The notes under the pieces were generated by a model. It made no database searches, had not been told where the DNA came from, and worked only from the letters and a program-made list of their open reading frames with translations. From contig OX359246.1 in the NCBI GenBank assembly GCA_947179485.1, forward strand, positions 40,589,632 through 40,653,631: a stretch of 64,000 nt of DNA, read 5' to 3'. The stretch comes from Allacma fusca (lineage: Eukaryota > Arthropoda > Collembola > Symphypleona > Sminthuridae). Positions 50,608 to 63,440 of the stretch are shown here, piece by piece. Within the stretch, counting starts at the first letter, position 1, and each line of letters begins with the position of its first letter. Made by a program: the position numbers and the translations under genes.

Positions 50608-53363
50608 TTATTGCTCCGCTACTTGATCAATGGGCTTGATACCTCCAAAGTCTGGGTATAAATCTCGAGCATCAATTCTCTCCAGCAGGGCTTTCCTCCA
50701 TACTTCCTCATCATGACCGTACACTTCCTGCTTCAGCCCTGGGATGGTGAGGAGGGGCTTGATCAATTTGAGTATCATTGAAAATATCCTGTTAACTGGG
50801 GAATGTCAACAAGAATAATTGTGTGAATACCCCAATTCAGACGTAAATAACATTTGTAATAATTATTAATAAATTATAGATTAACCAGGCCACAGACACG
50901 GGTCAAAAGCTATTTCCACCCTTCAATCATTACTATCTGTAGAAAGGGCTCAAAAATAGTATGGCCTAAATTCCTGGAAATAACCCACAGTGAACTCTCA
51001 CCCTCAAAGGCCATTTTATCTACCAGTACACATTTTTTTGACACCTTCCCATTCAAAACAATGCTAATTTTTCTAAGAGCTAAGATTTCTACTGTAAGGT
51101 TCTCATTTGCTATTTTTAAGGGTACTATTGCAATTAGAGAGAGAGAGAGAGAGAGAGAGAAAGCCTCTGCCCAAAAATATTCATTTGTTTTGCTACCAGG
51201 AGAAAACAACATTATAGATTCGTAAGGTTTAAGGGAACATCACATTAAGGTTCATGTTTTCTAAAAAGAATCCATTGTTTTTCTGAAAATAAATCAAGTA
51301 CGAAACAACTCTGTCCAAAGTTGGGAAATAACGATTTAGGATCTCTTACTGTTCACAAAGCAGATGCGGCTCAGGACGGCAGGGAAGTATCCTACACCGC
51401 AACGGGCAATGTCCAAGTACACTCTCAGACCTAATAATAGCAAATTAAAATCATTTTTATTAAATACCATTCATTTACAATCCCCAAAGTCAATTTACTA
51501 TTACTTCATTTATAATAACACTTATTATTGAAAGTTACATCAGGAGCGTCTAGAGCATAAAAGTACCACGCAATATTTGAATGCTCTCAATGAACATGTA
51601 ATTATGGAGGTGCTGCATGGTACAATGGTCACGATTCACACAATTTACATATTTATTTGGAGCACGAGCAATATGCTTCTAACTTTGACCTTTTTTAGGC
51701 TCACAGTCAGTAATAATGTGGCAATCACCAATGTGCTTTCCAAATTATTACCCAAATTAATGTAAGGATCTCAGGAAATTTGGGAACATTCTGTCAATAA
51801 CTATTAACCAAGATTCTACTCGAATTTGAAAGCACCCATGTTCCAGCAGCGTCTTTTATTTCCCCCCCCCCAAAATGTAACCTATTTGGAACTTATTGGA
51901 TGTTCATTTAATGACAGTAATTTTTAAGGACAGTAAATTGGGCTAGCCCTTGAATAATTATTTTGAAAAAGTAAGTTTTATATTGGATCCTAAAAAATGA
52001 ACAGTAATATGTCCCTGTGTAAAAAAAAGTAGAGATTGTGACTTGACTTACTCTCCAGGGACTGAGCTTGTCTCATAGAGTACCCGCTGCTATTGAGGAT
52101 TGCAGTGATGCCGGTGGAACAATCCGAGGTAATCCTTTTTGTGTTCGCATTATTTCTCTTGTTATGCTCTATCATCATGGCCTCCACCCTTGCAAACTGC
52201 GTATAAAAATATTTGGAGACCCTTTCCCTTCCGAAGATCTCTATAGCCTTCCGGAGGTCGGACTTGCCCAGGTGAATGCACACAACTGTCGACACACGGA
52301 ACAAAGTCATAATCATTATTCATGAGGAATTACTACATCTCAAGTATAATTGACGTGAACAACTGGTTTCGTATCCCTCTCATCCTTTATGAAACTGTAG
52401 CATTTAAAAAAAACTTGATTGGGGCTCATTGGGAAATTAGACAAGTTTATGTATTTCAAGGAGGAAATAAGAACGAACCTGGAGCTCCATTTTTATCCTT
52501 AGAGTTGAGCAGGAACTTAACACTCTCCCCAATTTCGCACTGGTAGTCATCCGCACATTCCGGCACTATGATCCCGTTCGTTTTCCGCCATGCTATCGAC
52601 TATGAACCAACATTTGTAGGTACACATTAAGAGTAAGATATCTAGGTATGTGACACGCTCACAATCAGTGTGGCCCAAGTAGGAAGGATACACAAATCAA
52701 ATGGACTTGTGCTCAAGTAACAAAACACTACATGTCACTCTTGTGTAACGGTTCATGCAAAAACATATATCTTAAAACATAATCAATTCTAGCTCATGAA
52801 TACTGTAAATACATACATATTAATACAGAATAATTGTCAACAAACACTCCACACCTTAAAGTAGAGTCAAAACGTTGAAATAAAAAAAAATTATAATTGT
52901 GAAAGGAAGGGTGTTGAAGAATCCGTTCAAAATATTTTTCCTTACATTCCGAATCATAGTTTCAGCCTTGCCAGGGTTCATTTTCTGGGCTTTGAGCCAT
53001 TGAAGGAGGTAAAAGTCATCGTCAAATTTGTTATCATCACAAATCACATCCTCAAGTTTGTCTCTGAGCTACATACATACAGAGAATACATAATGCCAAA
53101 AACAAGTTCATCGACACAAGAGTAATAGGAGGATAATTGTAATAAAAATGCAATATTAGAAAATCCAAGTGCAACAGCGCATGGCACATATGCAAAAAAA
53201 CATTTAGTATGGACTAGATTAACAGGAAGAAGAAGAAGAAAAAGAAAAAGAAGAAAAAATGATAAAAAAATACGGAACTTAATAGCTGTAGAAACTTTAC
53301 CTCTCGAAGAGCAATTTCCTCTGGGGTAGGATCCAAACATTGGAGTTGTTCTATTATGGGCAT
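50608..53363 (-). CDS. CRAL-TRIO (SEC14-like) lipid-binding protein, six exons
   Basis: Exons 53363-53301, 53068-52946, 52599-52479, 52285-52052, 51430-51350 and 50795-50608 join with matching phases into about 269 aa ending in TAA. The first 100 residues form a CRAL-TRIO N-terminal helical module (DDDFYLLQWLKAQKMNPGKA, the usual FLLRWLRAR-type segment). The rest follows the lipid-binding lobe of SEC14-like proteins and ends near ARDLYPDFGG, the counterpart of the LPxEYGG that closes this domain in relatives. There is no GOLD domain, so it resembles the short tocopherol- or retinal-binding type more than long SEC14L proteins. A soluble cytosolic carrier of a hydrophobic ligand is inferred; the ligand cannot be told. 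For the last exon the acceptor at 50,796 was chosen over one seven bases downstream because only it keeps the frame open. Confidence 0.85.
51136..51160. repeat. (GA)n microsatellite
   Basis: GA run in the last intron of the CRAL-TRIO gene. Confidence 0.9.
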
Positions 53364-54443
53364 ATTTATGAAGAATCCCAGGAGTACAGTAGAACTGTAA
53401 ACAACTTTAAATTTTTGTGGAGGAAATGTGAAAAAGGTAACTTTTAACAAATGATGTATATCTATTTGTAATAGAGATTTGTCAATCAAACCAGATTGCT
53501 CCCAAGCTCTCAAACAACCAACTGTTCCTTACGTATACGAAAAAGAGCATGGAGAGAGCTCTGCGGACCAACTGTTGACGACAAGAGCACTAGTGTTATG
53601 ATCAGTCCTCAAGCATTTCCCTTCCTTGGAGTTCCCCTAACAACAACTCAAGCACTCACTCCACACAGTCCGAGCACAAGACGAAGACGAACAAGAAGAA
53701 CTCACTTTTGCTCTCATGTGCATACACTATACACACTGGGACTGTGTACTTTCACGCTACAGACACACAATCACACACTGAACCTGCAAGCCAAGTACCT
53801 TCACAGTACTGTAGTAATAATGTTGAAGGGAAAAAGGGTTACACGGAGTCAAGACTTGATTTTATGTAGGCTAATAACATTTGCAAGTGCAAAGGCCTTA
53901 AAAAATGATTCATGTGTTTGTGTGTGTTCCTGTACACATATGACTATGACCATGCTTTGAAGTTTAAGGAATAAAAGTACACACTACATATGCACATATC
54001 TATATGTACATATGTGAAGGGACATATCAACATGTGTGTTTTTTATTTGCAAGTAATTGGTAGTGGATGGTCGGTGATCGAGTACACATGTTAAATGTAC
54101 TTCGTGCCTTATGGAATAAGAGACATATGCACTATTATTCAGAGACAGAGCATGCGGCAGTGGCAGTAGGAACGAGGTCTCACTCGACGGAGCCCTAAAT
54201 AAATGTGGTGAAACCTTAATAATAATGCAATGTTACACGATCACATTTCAACGTCAAGTATATGGATGTTGTATGGAGGAATGAAAGGATTTTTTACAAA
54301 ATAAATGTGAAATCCATGCACATATACACGCCAAATCCTTCATCATCCCCTATAACTTGGAGGGAGATGTGAAGCAATGTCTTGTGTGTAGTGGTCATGG
54401 GTCTTCGTATATCTTTCGATTGGACTTGCAATACACATGTTCA

Positions 54444-54479
54444 AACACACACACACACAACCACACACACACACACACA
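54444..54479. repeat. (CA)n microsatellite
   Basis: CA run with one ACC interruption. Confidence 0.9.
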
Positions 54480-54662
54480 TATAGAAACACATGCACGTAC
54501 ATACACACACACGTGAAAAAAAGGGAATGTAAACAATTGCACATCTCAAGCAATATCTACGTATTGTTCCTCACTTGTAGTCATATATTTTAAATGTTTC
54601 CTCAAAGAATGTCCAAAATGCTGAATAGGTCGGATTACCAACTGTGTAATTGGTAGTAGTAG

Positions 54663-54704
54663 TGAGTGTGTATGACTGTGTGTGTGTATGTGTGTGTGTG
54701 TGTG
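54663..54704. repeat. (GT)n microsatellite
   Basis: Imperfect GT run about 190 bp from the CA array, in opposite orientation, so the two could pair as an inverted repeat. Confidence 0.9.
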
Positions 54705-57202
54705 CTGTTAAGCGAGGAGGAGTTTTTACCTTGTTTTTTTTATCTATATATTCACCATATAAATTCATCATTGAGCTCCTACTAATAATTGCTCTTGCTC
54801 CATCCCTCAAGTTCTTGCTGCTTGGACTGAGCATTTGATATTGGAGCCAATTGTTACTAATGTGGATATGTTCAGTAACCTTTGTGACAAGTGCAAGTAC
54901 ATACGATGTACTCTCTGTATTTCTCCATCCACACGCAAGATGAAGTCAGGAGATTAGTTCCTTGCATAAGTTTTCCCTCTACATGAGGATACTGATTAAT
55001 TAGGGAGCCTCGGCCTATGTATGTATATTCCATTCTAGCTTACGACACTCAGAATCATTGACATGCAAGAGCGTAACCCCTGTAGAAATTTTACTTCACT
55101 TTTACATCCTCATTCATTTGTAATAATAATGCTCCCTATGCGTCTCCTCAAACTGTAGGACAAATGTCAGGAGGCTCTGACGCTTGGGAAATGTCATGTA
55201 ATAATTAATTACATATGCGTAATTTTTGTTTGTTTACTTGTGATACATTTCTGTATCTATCTGTACCCATATGAGCTTTAAAAACCGGTAGCAGGTATTA
55301 TTGGTTCGGATGTTATATTTCCTAATTACAGGCCCAAGGTTTCAAATTGGTACCACTTCTAAATTCTGCGTCATAAAAACCAGTGGACGGAGTAAATTAT
55401 TGCCACGAGCTATAAATAGAATGTGAGCTGGAAATTATACAGTATAGTTACGATTCTTAATGGAAAGTACTTTATTTGCAAGTTTTTAATTAGGAGTTGA
55501 AGCGTGAACGGCTGAACAAATAGCCCTGCATTAAATTTTTAATTGCTTTCCACAAAAGCAGGCTCATTTGGAATAGTCATTCTTTTTAGGACTATGAAAA
55601 GTTGTAAAAGAAAGGAATCGTATATCGACAGTAGAAAAGATTAACGCTCTTGCTCCTAATAATTGTCCACTTATGAAGTTGTAAATTTCGTCTAGACTTG
55701 CAATTTTAAATTGCCTGAGATAGGATAAGCAAGCAGGCTGTACACACATAGCATGCAATGCTACACGGGAAGTTTAATGGGTTGGAAATCATTGCAGTGG
55801 AACTTGCTGTATGTGTAGAGATACATGTGTTAATGACACCAATATATATGTCTTAATAAGAACATTTTCATTTTCCCCCTCTTGCTTGCCTTCCTTGAGA
55901 CAATGGGAGTGCTCATCCAAGCATTGTCACAAAATGAGCCGTGTTTATGGAACGGCTAGTATGTTTAATTAGGGTGAATTGCGTGTGTTTGTGGGAAGCT
56001 CAGAAAATGTGCATTTGACACAAAGTATCTGTAACTATGTTCATACATGTATGGATCCCAAATATGGAAATGCAGGGGGAGGACACGTGCAGTAATTATT
56101 ATGAAATAATTAAATGCACACTAGCTTTTAAAATATTGTTGGAGTGTATATAATTATCCTGGAAACAGTAGTCACATTTATGTTCTGTGAATAGCCCATG
56201 TCCATGTGATAACAATTTTTTGTTTTTTTTTCTATAATAATGATATTGCGTGAAACAAACGACCGGAAAAAAAATCCTTCAAAAATGGAAACGGACATAG
56301 AAGGCCTCCAGCTGGTTTTATTATTCCTAATTTTTTTATTTTGAGACTTGAGGAATGACAGATGTGTACATATGAGATTTTACATTCTACCCACTTTAAT
56401 ACTAATAATTACATATGTGTATAATTGGAAAAAATTATCTTTAATATAGGGTTGAAAGTTAATTCAATAAATTCAAGTTTAGCAACTAAATATAATAAAT
56501 AGAATTTACGAAAACAAAACTCACCCTGTAGATTATATAATAATTACAGGTAAATTGCTACAATGTTCAGAAAATTTTCAGAATATATATCTACATGTTA
56601 TTTGGAAGTGTTTTCAAGCGCCTCGATTGTAAATCCTCACTATTCAAGACAAGCAGAACTAACCCTTCTATAAGCAACGTCCCTAACTATAGCCTTTGAA
56701 TTAGCCAATTGTATCACTATTGAGCAGGTAATATTTAATGAACAGTCACCTGACTGAATCGTTGATTAATTTACAAATGTTGTGTATGTACGAAACGTTC
56801 CTTTAGAATTACTATAAAAAGTTCTCTTAGCCTCCAATCTCACTCATAACCTATTGAAAATTGCAAAGAGCACTCATAACAGTATAATAGAACATACAAT
56901 AATATTATAATCTGCATTGATTCAAGTCAGTCATGCAATTCTGTAGGCGTTCTTGAAATCCACATTGAAAATGCGGTAAGTTCTTTGATATAATATTTGC
57001 TTCCACTAAACTAATATTTAAAAATGAGTTGCCTAGCAATTTTATTTAAAATTACAATTTAAACTTCTTAAGACTATATACTCCAGAAGATAATTATTGA
57101 GCCTGCCTTGTACTACGTATGTAGGTTAACAAATAAGAACAAGTCATACAATAATTTATGTGTATTTTGGTTTGACATGTCGTTCTTGTAGTTAAAATTA
57201 AA

Positions 57203-57771
57203 TCAATAGAAAGTATGAGGTGTTAATAGTGTTGGAAAATATTCCAGAATTTTTTCATCTGCTCTTCTTTTCGTGGTTGTCATTTCATTGGAAGAGTCGC
57301 TAGCGTCAATTATATTCCCGGCAGAGGGAGTCGGGGAAAATCTGAACACCAGATTTCGCCGGAAGGTAAGTTTTGAAGGCTGGGGTGTATATTTGAATTT
57401 GTCAAGAGAAATGTCAAATTCTACTGTCAGTAATGTTGTGTAAATACAGTCATGCGTATCAAACGACGGACCTTGCCCCACCGAAAAAGGCGCCCAGTGC
57501 TGTAACGTTTGCTCGAAATTAACCCATCAATGTAAAAAGGACATTACCAAAAGAATAATTGATCAAATCAATACACATGGGATGCGTTTGTTGCACAAAC
57601 TGGATCCCAGATTGGCAATTCAGCATCTCCACGGCTGATTGTGGCTGTTCGTATTTGGGTGTGAAGAAGAGCGGGGTGAGAAGATTTAGTGTAGATACTT
57701 TCGCTATCTAATAAGAGCCATCTTACAAGGTAATTTTCTCCATAAGTGTTAAAAACTTGGGCACAATCCAT
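57203..57771 (-). CDS. Unidentified protein, at least two exons
   Basis: I do not recognise this protein. Two minus-strand frames (57771-57577 and 57511-57203) fit together in phase 0 across a 65-bp intron (donor CAT|GTGTAT, acceptor CGAG|CAA), giving about 167 aa that end in TGA. Codon use is richer in GC than the surroundings, and the residues are well mixed, with motifs such as GENYLVRWLLL, LPIWDPVC and HWAPFSVGQGPSFDTHDC. Alternating hydrophobic stretches suggest a beta-rich fold. The frame stays open four codons upstream of the first Met to an acceptor at 57,783, so this may be the 3' end of a longer gene; a possible upstream exon (58,594-58,553, ending at a GTAAGA donor) is in matching phase. 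The very short intron and weak acceptor leave the model uncertain. Confidence 0.45.
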
Positions 57772-59596
57772 AATGTAATAGTCCTGACCCTTGACCCCTC
57801 ATAACTTCTTATACCAGCTCTTATTTTGTGAGTGAAAAAGGAAAATTTAGGCTGTAACAGCTAAGTAAAAAAAATAAGTAAAGGGAATCTATTTTCCAGA
57901 AGTTTGAACCCCAAATATTTATCTTTCTAAACATATTTCTTTGCAGTCATTGTGAGTAAATAGGACAATAAAGCAGTCACTTGTGGTTATCTTACTACAC
58001 GCCAATTCGCTCACTTGTATACATATTAATGTATAATGCCTGTATAAGATACTAAGATACACCGGTACAAAGGAACATGGACAAAAATAAATTATTTATC
58101 CCCGTTATGTGTACATATCTCAAGGTTTATATATACCTCCTATCACGGTACATATTATAGTCATATTCTTGCCCAATATGTTAAAACAACTGATAATATT
58201 CGAAATTTAGTTATCCGTACAAACAATAAGTGATGAAGTACTACTCAATTGGTTCCTGTGACCACTGAATGTATGTTTCATGATTCTGGATGTAAGGACT
58301 AGTAATCATGTTGAATTTTAAAAATTCTATGAAGTGTTTACAAACCAACGGCACATTATTTTAAGAAAACTAATTTAGAGCGTATACTCTATAGTTAACA
58401 TTCTTGACCATAGGTAACCAAATGTTGATCAAGTCGCAATGATAATATTTTAAATGAATAAATTATTTCTTGCGTTACGTCGGATAATTATTTATCAGCA
58501 AGTGTGCACGTCAAGTCGGTCAAGCAAAATCAGATTTCCTCTTACTGTCAGAATACTGTAAACTGTGATAACTGTGGGGGTGCTAGCCTCAATAGAGTTT
58601 ATAGAAAAAATAGAGAAAATATGAAATGAAAATACCGCATTTGAAATAATTATTAAATAATTATAATTACATATTGAAAATATTTTCAAATTTATTTCAG
58701 TTTATACCTGAGATGTATTTGTACCTCAAGTCTATTCTGCCAATGTATTTCGGGAAGTTTGGTCAAACAATTGGGTATCCAAAAATTATTCAACAAGCGT
58801 AAGAAACCAGGCATGGGATTAAACTATAGAGCTGTGCAATTTTGTAAATCAAAGTAGATTAACATGATCCTATATACAGAATATTTTTTCTTAAAACTCT
58901 TGGGAAATTTATTTGTGGATTTTATGTTCACAATTAATAATTTAACTACCATTATAGCTCTCACGTGCATTGAATTTTATATATTTATCTAATAAGTATA
59001 ATCGTAAGTACGTCAACCAGCCAAAATAGTTTCACATTAGTTCTTTTACCTTTAAAATATTTATTCGAAAACGTGTTATAGACACCCTTGACAATTGCCA
59101 GAATTAAGTATTATGCTTACGAAATGCCTACATTATAGAAAACATATAGAAATCTCCGCAACAAGTTAATAAAATACTCAACACTGTACAAAACGTTTTG
59201 GACTTTTTACTAAGCAAATAATCAGGTTAAGATTTGATATTTTTATTTTATAATGACATGCCATTATACTGTACTATATTTGTATAATAATTGTATAAAG
59301 TACGTACTGCATACATACCCAGATGTTCTGATGTTGACAAACACCGGATTTGTAGTTGGCCTTGCGATACCTTCGGGGGGAGATTCTTGTAATTTATATT
59401 AATAAAGAAGGATATAATTTTTCATACAGTATAACTCTGCATTCTTCACATGTTGGGTCATCGCCAACTTCATGCTCCGTGATCTACTCACACTCGATCG
59501 CTGAACATTCTATGCACACCAATAATTGTAGTTTCAACTTGCAGCATTTAAAAAATAAAATTCGGAGCAATTTACTTATCACAGTCTCAATTTCAA

Positions 59597-59602
59597 TTTA
59601 TT
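59597..59602 (-). terminator. Polyadenylation signal of the prolyl hydroxylase-like gene
   Basis: AATAAA on the minus strand, 54 nt downstream of the TAA at 59,656-59,658. Confidence 0.6.
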
Positions 59603-59655
59603 CAATTGCTCTAGCTTAAATTTTCATTTGGAGTTGAGGTAATGAATTAGCCATG

Positions 59656-62600
59656 TTAGTTAACGATGTAAAATTCCTGATGTAGTTCCAACCATTCCGT
59701 GTTATTGTCTGAGAACCAAATGAGTGCTTGGGTTGATCTTGATATTTAATTTGGTATACGTGCTATCCTCATGTACAGATGTCCATGTAACCTGTTGCAG
59801 CTTAAACACAAATAAAACAAGATATCACAGATTCCTAACAATTAATTTACAGGTTGAATGAAGAATTTAAAGTAATTTACAATAATTAACTGAGTAAAAT
59901 TAACTTGATGAAAATACAGTATATTCTCGATAGAACAGAACCCACAACGACAGTAAACTATAGTACAGATTAATGCCTCTGAACTTAGGTAGCAAAATTA
60001 GCATTGTGATAAACCGGAATGTGGAAAAATAATATTTATCCCATCAATTAAATTGTATTTTATGTGTATTCTTATGCAGCAATGAGAATTACACTGTCAT
60101 TCAAACTTACTGAATTTTTGCCCAAAAATTACAGGACACTCTAAATGGAACACATCTCGATTCCTTCTTAAATCTTGGTCTATTTTTACGGTGTAAAAGA
60201 TAGCAGCCTGAATTTCCGGTTGAATAGAAATCCCAGTTGAATGAAACACCGTTCTTCCGCCTCGAAACACTCTGCTTAACTGTCATGAAAAGTAATAATT
60301 ACGTGAATCAGGAATCTCCTAATTAAGATTAAATGGGTAGACAATTTATTGGTCGATTTTCCCTTAGTTTAAAATTAGTTAAATTAATAAGAATTCTTAT
60401 CTTATTCAAGATAAAAGTACAAGCTGATTAAGAATATAAAAATAACTTACATACAATAAAGTTACTGTGGCTCCATCTCCTACCATTTCATTCCTTAGGA
60501 CCGAGGGCTATTAAAATAATAACTTATATCAGCTAATATTCTTTAGAATTTCATTAACATTGTCTTTAAATCAGTTATTTCTAATCACCAAATTAAAAAA
60601 TTGGCCTGAGAGATAGGAATTAATGTACAGGTTGTCAATTTTTAATTGAATCTTCCGAGAGAACAAATGTGTCATTCTTTCTCCCACTTGATCGCGGATA
60701 TCTCTCATCTTGGAATCATGAGAGCTGCTGTTATACTTCGTTTGTCCTTCTTGCACTGATTTTAGAAATGGAAGCAAAAATATTAGTTTAAAATGTTTTA
60801 ACTGATGAATGAATCAAATGGCGTGGCTTCACAAAGCCGTTTTGCATGCAAAGGGGCGGCGCAGTAGTTTGAATTTCATTCAGGCAGTACATTAGACATT
60901 CTTTAATACCTGCGCAAGCACTGCGTCTTGTATTATTTTATTAAATAGCCGAAACATGGCAAGTAGATGGACACGAAAACCCAAAAGCTTATCTACCAAA
61001 TTCATTCAAATTTGGCAGAGCCAATCCTCATAATATTATCTCAGATTAGGTCAATTTTGGCTGAAATCGGTTGAGTTAGCTTAAAGCTAGTTGACAACTA
61101 GCTTTAAAATTTTCATTGCTAAAAATGCTGTAAAAGATGGTTAAAAAAAGATCGGGGTAAGGTGACACAATAATTTCGTATGGCCATCTAGTGGCCATTT
61201 AACAAAACAAAAAAAGAAATCAAATTTCCAAGGATAACAATATCACTCATGAGCATTCATGAAATTCTGGGGTGAGGTTTATCCTTGCAAACGAACAATT
61301 TTTAGACTAGACTATAGCAATTATTTTATTGAATATGACTGGACCACATTCAACTAAAGTGAACTCATGACTCAAACACCTTGGCAAAAATTAAATGAAT
61401 TCGGTACACAATCTTTGGAGTTATCGTGCACACCCACGGACAGGGGTCGGATTTTTGTAAATCTCCCTGAAAGATCGTTTTCAAATTTCCCTGCTGAATC
61501 TTAAGCCCCTGTAGGGAAGTCGTCAACAATTTCAAAAATCCCCTCTAAAACAAAGTTCAACAGATTTCGAAATCCCTGTTGGCAAAAAATGTTTCCATAC
61601 AGGATGCCAACTTCGTACTAAAAAAGGCCAACGCATGTCAAAATCCCTATTTACAAATCAATTTTCGCTGAAAAATGTCAATAAATTTGAAATACCCTGC
61701 CAACGTAAGGTCAAAATTTTTTGAAAATCCCTGTTTACGAAAACAAACCCTTTCCATTGAAATCTTGAATCTTCCCACAAAAATCCGACCTCTGCCCGCG
61801 AACATCTACAAACTATTAGTAACTGCGCTACCCTCAAAAATAACTGTAAAGTCATGAAATACAGTTACCTTGTTTTCGAAGAACTCCTGTTTCCCTTGGA
61901 CTCAGGAATTCATGGACGAGGATAATTCCAGGATTAATACTTAACAACTCAAATGTGAAGGGTACAATTCCAATGAATTTATATCCGCAAGTTAGTTGTT
62001 TCTTGATTTGAGGGTTCTGTACTTTACGAAAACCTTCAATAATGAAATGTGAATCGAAAATCTTGTCGAAACGGCATTTTACAAAATCTTTCTACTCACA
62101 ATACCTGAAAATTTTCGCCCTTGCAGAGTCGTCTTAAACGGTTCAAGCCTTGTTTCAGTTCTCCTTCATTACTGGAATGGGACTTCAAACTCCAGAACGG
62201 GAAAGTTTCATAAGCCATGGGTAGATCATGGGCTTCGTGATTGTGAAAGCTCATCCGATTTGTAAAGAAGGTTCTGATATTTCCCACGGGTAAGGAAAAA
62301 TGTCCGTTATTGATGCTATTCTTTCTGAAACTCCACGCCTGATCGTGCTAAAAATCAATCCGACAATAAAATGTCTCAATGACATGAATTAATCTCTCTA
62401 ATAGTAATGAATTTTAGTGGTGTTAAAATACCCGCATAATAAACTGACTCAAACCCTCCCGGAAAATAAGGACGGTAGACTCTGGAACTTCCAGATTCAG
62501 AATTTTTGTGTACCCATACGACATCATTTGAACAGCTGTTGCAAATCGGTTCTGTTCTAAAGCACTAAATGCCAAATCCACAGCATGGTATGGATGCAAA

Positions 62601-63440
62601 TCTACTCCGATATTCTTCCCTCGAAACAAACCGCTGGCGAACTTTAATTATTTTAATATTAATAATACCCAATTTTTAACGTGTTGAACTTCGGTTTTAT
62701 ACCATATTTCAATTTGAATTATTAAGATCTTACTTCAAAACAGTTTAGCCGGTAAAACTCAACAAGTTTTACTAATGATGATGCAAAACGATTGGCATCA
62801 AAGGAAGATGACCATTGAGCAACATCGGGCAAGATGTTGTTTTTATCTGTGCCTGTAAAGACATGTACAAGCTTTAAAATTAAATCAATTTAAAAAATAT
62901 ATAAAAAATGTGTAATTTTTATAAAAAATTACCATTCTGACTGTAGAAATTGTAAACTCGTCTCATATCTTTTGCAATCCTTCTGAGCATTTGAAATATG
63001 AAGATTGGGTCATTAAACGCCTTGAACAAATTTATCTTAATTGACCCTGTCATATTTGTATGGTATTTGAATTTAGAAACTACTTCTTCGGAGTATGTGA
63101 TGACATAGCTGTAAATTTCGAAAAGGAGATGTCAAGCATCAGAAGACTCAAATTTTCACCTCAAACGTTGGGAATAGTACAAATACCTTTGCACCGCAGT
63201 GCTTAATTCCGTATTATTATTTTTCCCTTGGTTGGGTGGGTTCCAGTATTTATTAGAAACTAATTTAGCAAACTGAAATTCCTTTCTTGCTAGTTCCAGG
63301 AGAGATACTAATGGAAAAAGATCTTTTTCTTGCACAGGGAAAAATTTTGTTGCTCCAGAATTTAAACCCGAATTTTGTGCACAATTTCCAGTTAAGGTTT
63401 CCAGGATAAGTAGGAGTAAGGACAGAAATTTAATCGCCAT
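59656..63440 (-). CDS. Prolyl 4-hydroxylase alpha-like protein, probably inactive
   Basis: Exons 63440-63187, 63108-62933, 62852-62734, 62641-62432, 62347-62105, 62016-61869, 60755-60589, 60507-60451, 60279-60111 and 59708-59656 join in phase into 531 aa, the usual length of collagen P4H alpha subunits. Order: signal peptide (MAIKFLSLLLLILETLTG), the N-terminal P4H region (FKAFNDPIFIFQMLRRI), a helical peptide-binding middle, LRRLCKGENFQ (the RLCRGE of the family), then the 2-oxoglutarate/iron dioxygenase domain with GGRTVF, the second iron-ligand His503 in HLECPV, the 2-oxoglutarate-binding Lys513 in FGQKF, and WLELHQEF at the end. The first iron ligands should lie in a YEPHFD-type motif; the aligned segment (GQFFNL then PS) has Leu439 and Ser441 there, so HxD is lost. 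The protein would enter the ER lumen; without HxD it should not hydroxylate proline and may instead bind peptides. Most introns are 78-92 bp. There are no stops or frameshifts, so it is not a decayed copy. Confidence 0.85.
60756..61868 (-). other. 1.1-kb intron with degenerate repeat
   Basis: The longest intron of the prolyl hydroxylase-like gene. No exon is visible in it. Its right half carries repeated AAATCCCTG words (see the repeat at 61,480-61,745), and the left half contains a GGCCATCTAGTGGCC site. Confidence 0.6.
61480..61745. repeat. Degenerate tandem repeat of AAATCCCTG words
   Basis: Words of the type TTTNAAATCCCTGTTTACAAA recur near 61,481, 61,531, 61,567, 61,638, 61,688 and 61,725, at spacings from 35 to 71 bp. 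This looks like a decayed tandem array inside an intron. Confidence 0.5.

Larger units (their letters stand above)
53364..57202. other. No gene recognised
   Basis: The left end should contain the 5' UTR and promoter of the CRAL-TRIO gene. The rest is AT-rich with CA and GT microsatellites. A 154-codon plus-strand frame at 53.5-54.0 kb overlaps that promoter side but is rich in Thr, His, Arg and repeat-derived residues and is not supported. Confidence 0.5.

Noticed and set aside
53496-53960. 154-codon plus-strand frame next to the CRAL-TRIO promoter
   Set aside because: Composition is repeat-driven (CACA, GTGT words) with no domain and no splice or polyadenylation context.
62017-62104. Alternative 43-bp intron joining the fifth and sixth exons of the prolyl hydroxylase-like gene
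   Set aside because: It is in phase, but the 88-bp intron ending GTACAG fits the gene's usual intron size and aligns better with the family (KGENFQ followed by NPQIKKQLTC).
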